This document shows positions 1 to 7,248 of a DNA stretch of 25,243 nt, piece after piece. This DNA is from JBAZHE01 sp041652555 (lineage in GTDB: Bacteria; Patescibacteriota; Patescibacteriia; Patescibacteriales; WJLG01). Below the pieces are notes generated by a model. The model made no database searches. It was not told the DNA's origin and was given only the letters and a program-made list of their open reading frames with translations. Within the stretch, counting starts at the first letter, position 1, and the number at the start of each line of letters is the position of its first letter. The stretch is from the NCBI GenBank assembly GCA_041652555.1, contig JBAZHE010000020.1, positions 1 through 25,243 on the forward strand. The letters run 5' to 3'. A program made the position numbers and the translations under genes.

Positions 1-1
1 T

Positions 2-598
2 AAAGACTTTAAGGAAAAATATTCCAAGAATCACATCAATCGGCTGATGTTAAACCTGAAGCGTAAGAAGTGGGTGTGGTTTCCCGTACAGCAAGGTCGC
101 AGAAGTTCGTTCCATGTTGATATCTCTAATTATCCCTTATCTAATGGCGGTTTTGTAGAGCTTGAAGTACGCAAGAAACAGAAGTCGGGCAGAAGTGAGG
201 ATGATACTGACGAGCATTTACCAGCAGAAGTGCCGACAGAAGTTATCAATGTTCAGCAGAAGTTGGAAAGCGACAAAAACGCTTTGGTAGATAGGTTTTC
301 TTTCGGTTCGGAAAGTTCGTTCGGCAGAAGTTCCAAGAACGACAACGAGAATGAAAATGAAAACAACCGATCGAGAGGTCGACGGCCGGTAAGAGGATTC
401 TCTCCCAAGTCTTACGAGGAACAGAAATGCTGGGAGATCGCCCAAGAGCTGGGAGAAAAAGATATGACCTTTATCCTATCCGCTCTAAAAAAGTACGGAC
501 TAACGAGAATTGAGGAAGCTCGCCAATCCGTAATGGATCAACCGAGCGATAAAGTGAGGAGTAAAGGTGCATATTTTAATAAATTATTAAGTCTTTAA
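2..598 (+). CDS. Hypothetical replication-like protein of the mobile element (5' end outside window)
   Basis: The frame is open from base 2 to the stop at 598, so the ATG at 47 is probably internal and the gene begins left of the window. About 199 residues are visible. The visible N-terminal part is basic (LKRKKWVWF), the middle is a low-complexity linker rich in Ser, Asn, Asp and Glu (about residues 60-115 from the ATG at 47), and the C-terminus is a compact helical segment (EEQKCWEIAQELGEKD...YFNKLL). An N-terminal domain, disordered linker and small C-terminal helical domain recalls phage or plasmid replication initiators of the DnaD/HTH type, but no diagnostic motif is seen. It is followed after 21 bases by the HTH protein. 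The function is a guess. Confidence 0.6.
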   Translation, partial: KDFKEKYSKNHINRLMLNLKRKKWVWFPVQQGRRSSFHVDISNYPLSNGGFVELEVRKKQKSGRSEDDTDEHLPAEVPTEVINVQQKLESDKNALVDRFSFGSESSFGRSSKNDNENENENNRSRGRRPVRGFSPKSYEEQKCWEIAQELGEKDMTFILSALKKYGLTRIEEARQSVMDQPSDKVRSKGAYFNKLLSL

Positions 599-619
599 AA
601 GATACTAAATGATACCCAA

Positions 620-1078
620 ATGGCAAAAAATGTAGACATAAAAAACGAAAAATATCAGAACGCAATCCGCTTAAAATATAGCGATTTCACTTATTCAGAG
701 ATTGCCCAACTACTAAAAGTCTCTCATGTCAGTGTAAAGAGGTGGTTTAGGTTGGACGGTTTACTTAAAGAGGAATACGAACGATATGAAAAAGAAAGAA
801 ATAAAGTTCGTGACAAAGAAACCGATACCGTTCTAATGAAACACGCCGAAACCGCATCCAAGATGTTGGTCAGTCTTATGGGTGCCAAAAGTGATGCTAT
901 GAAATTCCGAGCGGCCAAAACCATTCTTGATTTTGTCCGAGGTCCGGCTGGAGGTAGAGATGATGATTGCAATGATGAAGAATACAAAAGAAGTAGTCGC
1001 CAAATAGCGGAAATTTTAGAGAAATACAAGAGAAAACAAGCTGTGGGCAACTCGAGCTTAGCTTGTCCCCCGAAATAG
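620..1078 (+). CDS. HTH protein resembling phage terminase small subunit
   Basis: This is a 152-residue soluble protein. Residues about 10-45 form a homeodomain-like helix-turn-helix (YSEIAQLLKVSHVSVKRWF), with the recognition helix around SHVSVKRWF. A charged helical segment follows, then the pattern 'SDAMKFRAAKTILDFVRG', which is common in small terminase and phBC6A51-like HTH proteins where the HTH binds phage DNA. The last 40 residues are charged (DDDCNDEEYKRS). The gene lies between the replication-like gene and the integrase on the same strand. No large terminase is visible, so a transcriptional regulator or excision factor of the element is the main alternative. The DNA-binding assignment is firm; the terminase role is tentative. 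Confidence 0.55.
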   Translation: MAKNVDIKNEKYQNAIRLKYSDFTYSEIAQLLKVSHVSVKRWFRLDGLLKEEYERYEKERNKVRDKETDTVLMKHAETASKMLVSLMGAKSDAMKFRAAKTILDFVRGPAGGRDDDCNDEEYKRSSRQIAEILEKYKRKQAVGNSSLACPPK

Positions 1079-1138
1079 AGTATGTTGTGCTTGAAAGCTA
1101 AGTCTAAAATTATCAACCAAAATTAAAATGAAAATAAT

Positions 1139-2836
1139 ATGGAACATGCATTAATTTATTGCCGAGTCTCAACCGAGGAACAGGCCGAGGACGGCCATCA
1201 TTCCCTTGCGACCCAGCTCAAGCTCTGCAAACGAGCGATTGAGGAAAGTAACAAATTCAAACTAATAGATGACGGTATTTTTGAAGACCCCGGACGATCA
1301 GCCACCAATATGAACCGTCCCGGTCTGCAAGACATGCTACTTAAAATTCAAGACGACAAAACAATCAGGGCGGTTTTTATTCAAGACACTGACCGACTAG
1401 CCAGAAACGCCCTTGATCATATGCAGATCAAGGCGATCATGAAAAAGCACGATGTCGAGCTTTTCTCTGTCTCCCAGCCGGGCATTACCGATAGCCCCGA
1501 GGGAAACTTTATGGACTTGGTGATTGCCGGTGTGAACCAACTCCAATCACAAATCACTTCTAGAAAAACATTGAAAAGTCTTGAGCTGAAATTTTGGGAC
1601 GGCTGGTGGCCGACCGGTGTGGCTGTTGGATATTTAAATGCTGGCGAACCAGAGGATGATAAAAAGAGAATTATTATTGTGGACGAGGAACGAGCACCGC
1701 TTATTCAAGAAGCATTCAAAATGTATGTCACCGGTGATTACTCGGTCTTTGAAGTTCGCGATGCTTTATATAAAAAAGGATTTAGAACACACGCCGACAA
1801 ACGACTGGCTCACAGCAAGATGATTGAGATCTTAAAAAATCCATTTTATTACGGCGAGATGCGATGGCGAGGATTGGTTAACACCGGAAAACATAAACCG
1901 CTTATAGATAAAGATTTATGGGAACGGGTCCAACTGGTTATGGCCGAACATAACCGCTATGCCTGCCGACGGCAAAAGTTTAACTTCATTCTGCGAGGCC
2001 TGACTTTTTGTGCCAACTGCGGACAAAGATACACAGCCGAACATCACCCTAAGAAAAATAAATCATATTATCACTGCAACCGGTCCGGCGATCAGATTAA
2101 ATGCCAAGACAAATATGTGGAAGTCTGGGATATAGAACAGCAAGTTGCCAACTTATTCAAGTACATAGAATTTACTCCCAATTTTACCGACAGACTGGTG
2201 ACCAAGATTGAAAAGATTTACAGCGGTCGCAAGGAAGTAATTAATAAAGATAAGAAAGCCCTGAACACTCAAAAGATGATGTTTGAAAAGAAACGAGACA
2301 CTGCGGAGGAAAAACTATTTGCCGGACTTATCACGGATGACGACTTCTCCAGAGTAAAAGTAAAAATCAAAGAACAGCTCGAGCTATTGCAAGACGAACT
2401 GTATGCCCAAGATAAAAAGCTAAACATGAGAATAGACGAATTGCAGGATATGCTTTTATTCGTCCGCAACGCTTACGAAGCCTACACTAAATCACCGGAT
2501 GAAATGAAAAGACTATTCCTTGGCCTTTACTGGGAGAGATTTGAGGTGGCCGACAAAAAAATCCAAACCGTAATACCATCGCCGATCATCAGAGGCCTGA
2601 TGCAAGCAGAGGATTTGGTCTTTACCAAAAAATACAAAAAGATTGCCGGTCCGAGAATAATAACCGACTTAGCCGTAGAATTTACGCCATTCGTAGCTGG
2701 TAAATCAAAATCCAAGATTGCCCCTAAAACGCAAAAATCCCGACAAATTGCCGAGATTCCTGCAATGATATCCAATCAACCAAACTCGGTTATATTAGAT
2801 ACCGTTTGGGGTGAGATACGGGAATTGAACCCGTGA
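1139..2836 (+). CDS. Large serine recombinase (site-specific integrase)
   Basis: This 565-residue integrase cuts and rejoins att sites through a 5'-phosphoserine link. The N-terminal resolvase domain (about 1-150) carries IYCRVSTEEQ with the expected nucleophile Ser11 after Arg9, and the conserved TDRLAR at 84-89. The recombinase domain (about 155-275) includes KNPFYYGEMRWRG. A zinc ribbon follows with Cys291, Cys294, Cys313 and Cys322, then a long coiled coil at about 355-450. Size and domain order match large serine integrases. The last 10 residues (WGEIRELNP and the preceding Val) are read from DNA that is also the 3' end of tRNA-His on the other strand, with the stop inside the tRNA. No clear Shine-Dalgarno precedes the ATG. 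It is intact and probably functional. Confidence 0.95.
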   Translation: MEHALIYCRVSTEEQAEDGHHSLATQLKLCKRAIEESNKFKLIDDGIFEDPGRSATNMNRPGLQDMLLKIQDDKTIRAVFIQDTDRLARNALDHMQIKAIMKKHDVELFSVSQPGITDSPEGNFMDLVIAGVNQLQSQITSRKTLKSLELKFWDGWWPTGVAVGYLNAGEPEDDKKRIIIVDEERAPLIQEAFKMYVTGDYSVFEVRDALYKKGFRTHADKRLAHSKMIEILKNPFYYGEMRWRGLVNTGKHKPLIDKDLWERVQLVMAEHNRYACRRQKFNFILRGLTFCANCGQRYTAEHHPKKNKSYYHCNRSGDQIKCQDKYVEVWDIEQQVANLFKYIEFTPNFTDRLVTKIEKIYSGRKEVINKDKKALNTQKMMFEKKRDTAEEKLFAGLITDDDFSRVKVKIKEQLELLQDELYAQDKKLNMRIDELQDMLLFVRNAYEAYTKSPDEMKRLFLGLYWERFEVADKKIQTVIPSPIIRGLMQAEDLVFTKKYKKIAGPRIITDLAVEFTPFVAGKSKSKIAPKTQKSRQIAEIPAMISNQPNSVILDTVWGEIRELNP

Positions 2837-2882
2837 TACGAGTACCACAAACTCGTGTGATAACCACTTCACCAATCTCACC
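2807..2882 (-). tRNA. trnH: tRNA-His (GTG), CCA encoded
   Basis: The minus strand folds to a full cloverleaf with anticodon GTG in the loop TTTGTGG. The 8-bp acceptor GGTGAGAT/ATCTCACC includes the extra G-1 paired with C73 that marks tRNA-His. CCA is encoded at 2807-2809, unlike the other tRNAs of the window. Its 3' end overlaps the integrase 3' end in antisense and is the presumed insertion site. Confidence 0.95.
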
Positions 2883-2897
2883 ATACTTCAAACTTAC

Positions 2898-2920
2898 AAT
2901 CTTCAATTATTAATTGAATT
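2898..2920. repeat. AT-rich intergenic element next to tRNA (copy 1)
   Basis: The sequence begins AATCTTCAATTATTAATTG and lies between tRNA-His and tRNA-Arg. Similar sequences starting AATCTTCAA occur at 9571-9599 and 18013-18041, each just beyond the 3' end of a minus-strand tRNA. It contains the palindrome CAATTATTAATTG. The role is unknown. Confidence 0.5.
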
Positions 2921-2922
2921 TG

Positions 2923-2994
2923 TGTCCCCGGCAGGAGTCGAACCCACATCACAACCTTAGAAGGGTCGTGTTCTATCCGTTGAACTACGGGGAC
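2923..2994 (-). tRNA. trnR: tRNA-Arg (TCT)
   Basis: The cloverleaf on the minus strand has acceptor GTCCCCG/CGGGGAC, T-loop GTTCGAC and the anticodon loop of CCTTCTAAGG, giving anticodon TCT. The discriminator is A and no CCA is encoded. It decodes AGA/AGG. It lies 40 bases upstream of tRNA-His and is probably co-transcribed with it. Confidence 0.95.
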
Positions 2995-2997
2995 CAT

Positions 2998-3031
2998 TTT
3001 GAATTTCGAAGTGCGATTTTCGAATTTCAAA
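2998..3031. repeat. Imperfect inverted repeat upstream of tRNA-Arg
   Basis: Arms TTTGAATTTCGAA (2998-3010) and TTCGAATTTCAAA (3019-3031) are complementary at 12 of 13 positions around an 8-base centre. It sits immediately upstream of the tRNA-Arg gene as transcribed. It could be a regulatory site or a dispersed repeat; no second copy is seen here. Confidence 0.45.
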
Positions 3032-3051
3032 TTAGAAAGCTCTAAATAAAA

Positions 3052-3067
3052 ATTGCCTCAAGGCAAT
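3052..3067 (-). terminator. Rho-independent terminator after the SpoU methyltransferase gene
   Basis: On the minus strand ATTGCC-TTGA-GGCAAT forms a 6-bp hairpin followed at once by TTTTTATTT. It lies about 80 bases beyond the methyltransferase stop and ahead of the tRNA-Arg/His pair, separating the two transcripts. Confidence 0.7.
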
Positions 3068-3117
3068 AAACAAAATCTAACAAAAACAACCAAAAAAGTC
3101 AAGTTCACTAGTAAACC

Positions 3118-3145
3118 ACCCTTAGCCCCTCCTTAAAAAGAAGGG
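3118..3145. repeat. Small GC-rich hairpin repeat of the 'CCCCTCCTT' type
   Basis: CCTCCTT (3128-3134 region) pairs with AAGGGGG across an AAAAAG loop with one G.T wobble, within CCCTTAGCCCCTCCTTAAA. Sequences of this form are frequent dispersed intergenic repeats in many bacteria. Only one copy is in the window, just after the methyltransferase stop. It lacks a strong T-run, so I do not call it a terminator. Confidence 0.4.
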
Positions 3146-3149
3146 GGAA

Positions 3150-3941
3150 TTATTTTTGTCGCTGCCTAACTGCTTCAAATAATAGTATCGCGGCACTCAC
3201 TGAAAGATTAAGCGAATCAACTATACCGACCATTGGAATTTTTACGTATTTGTCAGCCCCTTCGCGCCATTCCGGAGACAGACCAGAGTGTTCAGCACCC
3301 AAAACAAAAGCTGTTCCACCACAATAATCAAAATCAAAAAAATCTTTTTCACCTTTTTTAGAAGTAGCATAAGAAATGATATTTTTTTCTTTCAACCAAG
3401 CAATCGTTTCTTCACGAGTTAAAGAAATAATCTTTTGATCAAATACCGCGCCAACACTTCCACGAATGGCTTGGGGGTGAAAAACATCCAATTGAGGATC
3501 ATTAATGATTATTAAATCAACGCCCGCGGCATCAGCTGTGCGCAAAATCGCTCCAAAATTTCCCGGTTTTTCCATTCCTTCTAAAATCGCTACTAAAGGA
3601 TTTTCTGGTAAAACTATTTCTGATAACTTATATTTTTTTTCTAAAAATATTGCCAAATAACCATCTGGTTTCTCACGACCGGTTATTTTTTCAAAAACTT
3701 CTTGCGAAACATTGGCAATCAACTTAGCATCCTTATTAACACCAAAAAATGACGGATTTTCTCCACCATATTCTGAACAATAAAAAATTTCATTTAATTT
3801 CCAGCCCGCTTTCAAAGCTGTGTTTATTTCTTTATAGCCCTCAACCAAAACCACTCCTTGCTTTTTGCGCTCAGAAGATTTTGATAGTTTTACTATGTTC
3901 TTTATCTTGGCATTAGCTGTGCTTTCAATAAAATAAGCCAT
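3150..3941 (-). CDS. TrmH/SpoU-family RNA 2'-O-methyltransferase
   Basis: This 263-residue SAM-dependent methyltransferase of the SPOUT superfamily acts on rRNA or tRNA ribose. The C-terminal half shows the three SpoU motifs: EKPGNFGAILRTADAAG (motif 1, conserved N and R), FVLGAEHSGLSPEW (motif 2) and IPMVGIVDSLNLSVSAAI (motif 3), which form the trefoil knot and SAM pocket. The N-terminal third resembles the SpoU substrate-binding domain (LSKSSERKKQGVVLVEG). I chose the ATG at 3941; an in-frame TTG at 3959 would add six residues and overlap the upstream stop. It follows the thioredoxin-CcdA gene with about 10 bases between. The RNA target (RlmB- or TsnR-like) cannot be told from sequence alone. 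Confidence 0.88.
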   Translation of the reverse strand: MAYFIESTANAKIKNIVKLSKSSERKKQGVVLVEGYKEINTALKAGWKLNEIFYCSEYGGENPSFFGVNKDAKLIANVSQEVFEKITGREKPDGYLAIFLEKKYKLSEIVLPENPLVAILEGMEKPGNFGAILRTADAAGVDLIIINDPQLDVFHPQAIRGSVGAVFDQKIISLTREETIAWLKEKNIISYATSKKGEKDFFDFDYCGGTAFVLGAEHSGLSPEWREGADKYVKIPMVGIVDSLNLSVSAAILLFEAVRQRQK

Positions 3942-3951
3942 AATAATATTT

Positions 3952-5214
3952 TTAACCAAACATTAACCAACCTGGTTTAAAAATTAATAATAATCCAATA
4001 GCGATCATTAAAATTGCGCCAATTAAATTTGAAATACTAGTATATTTAGCGGTTGATGATTTTAATTTTAAGGTCATCATTGCAATAATAAAAACTATTA
4101 TGTCGTCTAGCATATAAAAAAATATATATCCCGACATATAGCTATAATACTTCCAAGCTGGTAAATTAGATAACGACAAAACTTGAGTATAAATAGCTGG
4201 CAACCCAGCTGAACAAACTAGTTCAACCATATTAACGCCGGCAGCTAAAACAACAATGCCAGCAGCTGCCAACCAAAAATTATTTTGTGCCAAAACATCC
4301 TTTAAACGCGCAATAACTTTTTTCTTTTTTCCAGAATCCATCACTTCACAAGCCCCATTTTTATTTTTTAAATACTCTCGAAAATGATGGTAACCACTCC
4401 ACAGAGCTATTGTGGCAATAGCTATTCTAATCCAAAAAACAAAACCAATAAAAATAAATAAATTTAACCAAGCAGCCATAAACAAAAAATATACCAACCC
4501 GGAAATAAAAATAAACAACAAACCCAAAAACCACATTTTACGACGATTCTTCATCCCTAAAAGCATACTAATTAAAAATATCAACACCCACATTGCGCAA
4601 GGATTAAAACCATCTAAAAATCCAAAAACTAAAGTCAAAACTGGCAAAGAAAAACTCTTTATCTCAAAATCCCCTAAAAACGGAATATTAATTTTTTTAG
4701 AGCTTGGCGAATTTTCGATAGGACTAACAACAGCCGAGCAAGTATCACTAGAGGCTATGCAACTTTCTTGCTGAATAACCGATGTTGCCGGAAGATTTTT
4801 TATTCGCGCCAATATCGGAGCCACTTGATCTTCGCAAGAATTTTTGGATACATAACATTCTATAGCAGCCTTTACTTCCACGCCACTAGTTTCATCGCTC
4901 TGATAGCCAATAACATTATTCTCTCCAGCAATAAAAACTGGAACACCGGAAACATTTAATTTTAATTCTTTACTAATAGCCGATAACAAAGAAGCATTCT
5001 CTCTACTATTCCAAACTTCAAAACGTTCAATTTTTAAATTAGGATATTGGCCAATAATAGAATCGAGAAATTTTTCTTCTTTAGCGCAATGCGGACAACC
5101 ATCACCATAGAAAAAATAAGCCGTTTTTATTTCCCCTGCCAAAGCTACAGTTGGTAAAACAAAAAAACAAAAAGAAAAAGCTAGTACACTTAAAAATAAT
5201 ATTTTTTTCATCAT
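3952..5214 (-). CDS. Secreted thioredoxin-like domain fused to a CcdA/DsbD-like membrane domain
   Basis: This 420-residue protein is predicted to carry electrons across the membrane to extracytoplasmic thiols. Residues 1-26 are a signal peptide or membrane anchor ending PTVALA. Residues about 28-135 are a thioredoxin-fold domain with a CPHC active site (Cys40, Cys43) and the cis-Pro loop GVPVF (Pro92). A Ser/Cys linker with extra cysteines (about 120-160) follows, then six or so hydrophobic helices from about 190 to 418. The membrane part has NPCAM (Cys206) in its first helix and ELVCSAGLPAIY (Cys334) in a later one, matching the two intramembrane cysteines of CcdA/DsbD. One chain thus holds donor and acceptor modules usually split over proteins. 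Direction of electron flow is inference. Confidence 0.8.
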   Translation of the reverse strand: MMKKILFLSVLAFSFCFFVLPTVALAGEIKTAYFFYGDGCPHCAKEEKFLDSIIGQYPNLKIERFEVWNSRENASLLSAISKELKLNVSGVPVFIAGENNVIGYQSDETSGVEVKAAIECYVSKNSCEDQVAPILARIKNLPATSVIQQESCIASSDTCSAVVSPIENSPSSKKINIPFLGDFEIKSFSLPVLTLVFGFLDGFNPCAMWVLIFLISMLLGMKNRRKMWFLGLLFIFISGLVYFLFMAAWLNLFIFIGFVFWIRIAIATIALWSGYHHFREYLKNKNGACEVMDSGKKKKVIARLKDVLAQNNFWLAAAGIVVLAAGVNMVELVCSAGLPAIYTQVLSLSNLPAWKYYSYMSGYIFFYMLDDIIVFIIAMMTLKLKSSTAKYTSISNLIGAILMIAIGLLLIFKPGWLMFG

Positions 5215-5242
5215 ATTTATAATTTTATCAAAAAAACCAACT

Positions 5243-5923
5243 TTAAAGAAGTCTTAAAAAATTCTGCCAATTTTCTTGATTTATTTTATCTTTTTTAACC
5301 GCTTTTTTCACAGAAAACTTGCTAATAGCTGTCCGACGCAAAGCAGACAAATGTGCCCCACAACCCAAATTTCCCCCAATATCACTAGCCAGAGAACGAA
5401 TATATGTACCGCTAGAACATTTAATCCGCAACTTCAAATTAGGCCAACTATACTTTAAAATTTTTATTTTATAAATTTTAATTCTACTTGGTTTTCTTTC
5501 AACTTCTATCCCTTTTCGGGCTAACTCATATAATTTTTTGCCATTAATTTTTTTTGCTGAAAACATTGGCGGAATCTGATCTTGCTCGCCAACAAAATCC
5601 GCCACAACTTTTTTTATTTCCTTAAGGTTTTTTTTATCCCCGACATAATCATTTAAAATTTTCCCCTCACAATCATAAGTATCAGTGCTAACACCCAAGT
5701 GCAGAGTTGCTTCGTATTCTTTATCTTTTTTCAAAAATTCATCCAAACGCTTTGTCGCCTCACGCCCAACACCAACAATTAATAACCCAGTAGCAAAAGG
5801 ATCCAATGTCCCAGCGTGGCCAATCTTTTTTATCATGGTAATATGACGTAAAAAAGCGATCACTCCATGCGAAGTGATCTCAGCCGGCTTATCAAAAAAA
5901 ATAAATCCAGATTCTTTTTTCAT
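5243..5923 (-). CDS. truB: tRNA pseudouridine(55) synthase TruB
   Basis: TruB makes pseudouridine 55 in the T-loop of tRNAs. The catalytic motif GHAGTLDPFATGLL (residues about 35-48, catalytic Asp41) is exact. Further family segments are DKPAEITSHGV near the N-terminus, IPPMFSAKKINGKKLYELARKG, and SSGTYIRSLASDIG. At 226 residues it is shorter than the roughly 300 of typical bacterial TruB and lacks the C-terminal PUA-like domain, a shortening common in reduced genomes. Its start overlaps the stop of the DUF192 gene by four bases (ATGA), so the two are translationally coupled behind the PflX-like gene. Confidence 0.95.
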   Translation of the reverse strand: MKKESGFIFFDKPAEITSHGVIAFLRHITMIKKIGHAGTLDPFATGLLIVGVGREATKRLDEFLKKDKEYEATLHLGVSTDTYDCEGKILNDYVGDKKNLKEIKKVVADFVGEQDQIPPMFSAKKINGKKLYELARKGIEVERKPSRIKIYKIKILKYSWPNLKLRIKCSSGTYIRSLASDIGGNLGCGAHLSALRRTAISKFSVKKAVKKDKINQENWQNFLRLL

Positions 5924-6384
5924 TTTATTGTCATTACCTCGCCAATTTCTATTTTTCTCTTACTAGCTTGTCCAGAATTGATTTCTAAAACATATTTAGC
6001 TGGACTAATAGAAGAATAAACATCACAAGGGTCTTTTTCGCAAGGCAAAAAATCATTTTTAATATCTACAACTTTACCATTATCACCAATAAAAACCAAG
6101 TCTAGTGGAATTAACGTGTTTTTCATCCAAAAAGACTGAATTTCTGACCGAGAAAAAACAAACAACATTCCACTATTTTCCGATAAACTTTGGCGCCACA
6201 TTAACCCTCGCATTTGTTCCATTGGCGTAGAAGCTATCTCTACATCAAAAACAGCCTGACTTTTTGAGAAAAAAACTTGCATATTCTGCTCTTCTGGCGT
6301 CTTAAAAAACAAAACAACAGCCAATGCCAAAAAAATAGCACCAACAGCCACTAATCCTGCTAAAATTTTCCAAAAATTCTTCAT
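5920..6384 (-). CDS. DUF192-family secreted or membrane-anchored protein
   Basis: This is a 154-residue protein with one N-terminal hydrophobic helix (about 7-28) serving as anchor or signal peptide. The rest matches the DUF192 fold: MEQMRGLMWR near residue 57, SGMLFVF, FWMKNTLIPLDLVFI (the hallmark W-M-K-N-T segment), KVVDI, and YVLEINSGQA near the C-terminus. The family is widespread and its biochemical function is not established. It overlaps both neighbours by four bases (radical SAM gene upstream, truB downstream), so it belongs to one three-gene operon. Confidence 0.85.
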   Translation of the reverse strand: MKNFWKILAGLVAVGAIFLALAVVLFFKTPEEQNMQVFFSKSQAVFDVEIASTPMEQMRGLMWRQSLSENSGMLFVFSRSEIQSFWMKNTLIPLDLVFIGDNGKVVDIKNDFLPCEKDPCDVYSSISPAKYVLEINSGQASKRKIEIGEVMTIK

Positions 6385-7217
6385 TTCTCAAAAGGATTAA
6401 TTTTATTAAAATCAGGTAAAAATATTTCTCCGGCTTCTGGCTCCTGTGTCCAACCATATTCCAGGCCAAGCTCTAGCTTTTTATTCTCAGCAGCTGCCGC
6501 CTCTTCCAGAGAAACTGGGCGATTAATTTCAGGAAAGTCAACGGTTTTATAAATCGGGTAATATTGGCTCATTAAACTTAAACGCAAATCCTTATTAATA
6601 GTAGCAATTCTTTCTAAAGCTAAAAAAGTATTTTCCAAATTATCTGGCAAAACCATATGTCTAACAATCACACCCCTTTTTGCCAATCCATCTTCGTCAG
6701 TTTCTAAATGACCAACCTGTCTAAACATCTCTCTTAACGCCTCCTCAGCAATCTGTGAGTATTTTGGTAAACGAGAATATTTAACAGCCACCTCGTCACT
6801 ACCATATTTAAAATCTGGTAAATAAATATCTACTAAATTAAACATCTGGCGCAAAACTCCAACACTCTCATAAGCATTTGAATTCCAAACGATTGGAATA
6901 GACAAACCATTCTGTCGAGCCAAAATTATAGATTGACGCAATGGGCGCCACCAAATTGTCGGTGTCACCAAATCAATATTAACCGCTCCTTTGTTTTCCA
7001 AATCCATCATAATATCTGCTACTTCTTCTACTGAATATTCTTTCCCTAAATCGCTTTGTGAAATTTGATGATTTTGACAAAAAACACAATGAGCATTGCA
7101 ACCAGAAAAAAATATCGCCCCCGCACCATATCTTTTATTTTTAGGATTATCACCAATTAAAGGCGGTTCTTCACCAAAATGCTTACCATACCAAGCTATT
7201 TTAATCTTATTGTTCAT
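6381..7217 (-). CDS. Radical SAM protein, PflX/COG1313-like
   Basis: This 278-residue radical SAM enzyme has the 4Fe-4S site GCNAHCVFCQNH (Cys40, Cys44, Cys47; CxxxCxxC). The wording CVFCQN with a following QIS, plus LVTPTIWW, YLPDFKYG and VRHMVLPDN, matches the uncharacterised PflX group rather than true pyruvate-formate-lyase activase. Substrate unknown. No pyruvate formate-lyase is present nearby. It is first in an operon with the DUF192 gene and truB and has its own extended -10 element seven bases before the ATG. The end of the reverse transcriptase gene lies 31 bases upstream. Confidence 0.85.
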   Translation of the reverse strand: MNNKIKIAWYGKHFGEEPPLIGDNPKNKRYGAGAIFFSGCNAHCVFCQNHQISQSDLGKEYSVEEVADIMMDLENKGAVNIDLVTPTIWWRPLRQSIILARQNGLSIPIVWNSNAYESVGVLRQMFNLVDIYLPDFKYGSDEVAVKYSRLPKYSQIAEEALREMFRQVGHLETDEDGLAKRGVIVRHMVLPDNLENTFLALERIATINKDLRLSLMSQYYPIYKTVDFPEINRPVSLEEAAAAENKKLELGLEYGWTQEPEAGEIFLPDFNKINPFEK

Positions 7218-7224
7218 ACTCTTT

Positions 7225-7233
7225 ATTATAGCA
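7225..7233 (-). promoter_or_regulatory. Extended -10 promoter for the radical SAM operon, probably leaderless
   Basis: The minus strand reads TGCTATAAT, an extended -10, with 7 bases between TATAAT and the ATG at 7217. Transcription would begin at or next to the start codon. No consensus -35 is seen. The same nine bases precede the GH1 gene and lie inside the tRNA island. Confidence 0.7.
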
Positions 7234-7248
7234 AACTTAACAAAAATA

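Larger units (their letters stand above)
1..2809 (+). mobile_element. Right end of an integrated mobile element (prophage or integrative element) at tRNA-His
   Basis: Three + strand genes (replication-like protein, HTH/terminase-small-like protein, large serine integrase) stand apart from the minus-strand host genes to the right and are visibly richer in G+C. The integrase lies at the edge, and its reading frame enters the 3' end of the minus-strand tRNA-His, the layout expected of an element inserted at a tRNA 3' end. The left boundary and second attachment site are outside the window. Element identity is inferred from gene content; prophage, plasmid-like or ICE-like cannot be separated here. 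Confidence 0.75.

Noticed and set aside
4412..4959. Two + strand ORFs opposite the thioredoxin-CcdA gene
   Set aside because: They are antisense shadows of an intact membrane protein gene, with biased composition and no start signals.
6381..7217. Pyruvate formate-lyase activating enzyme
   Set aside because: The CxxxCxxC is present, but the surrounding motifs are of the PflX/COG1313 type and no formate-lyase gene is nearby.
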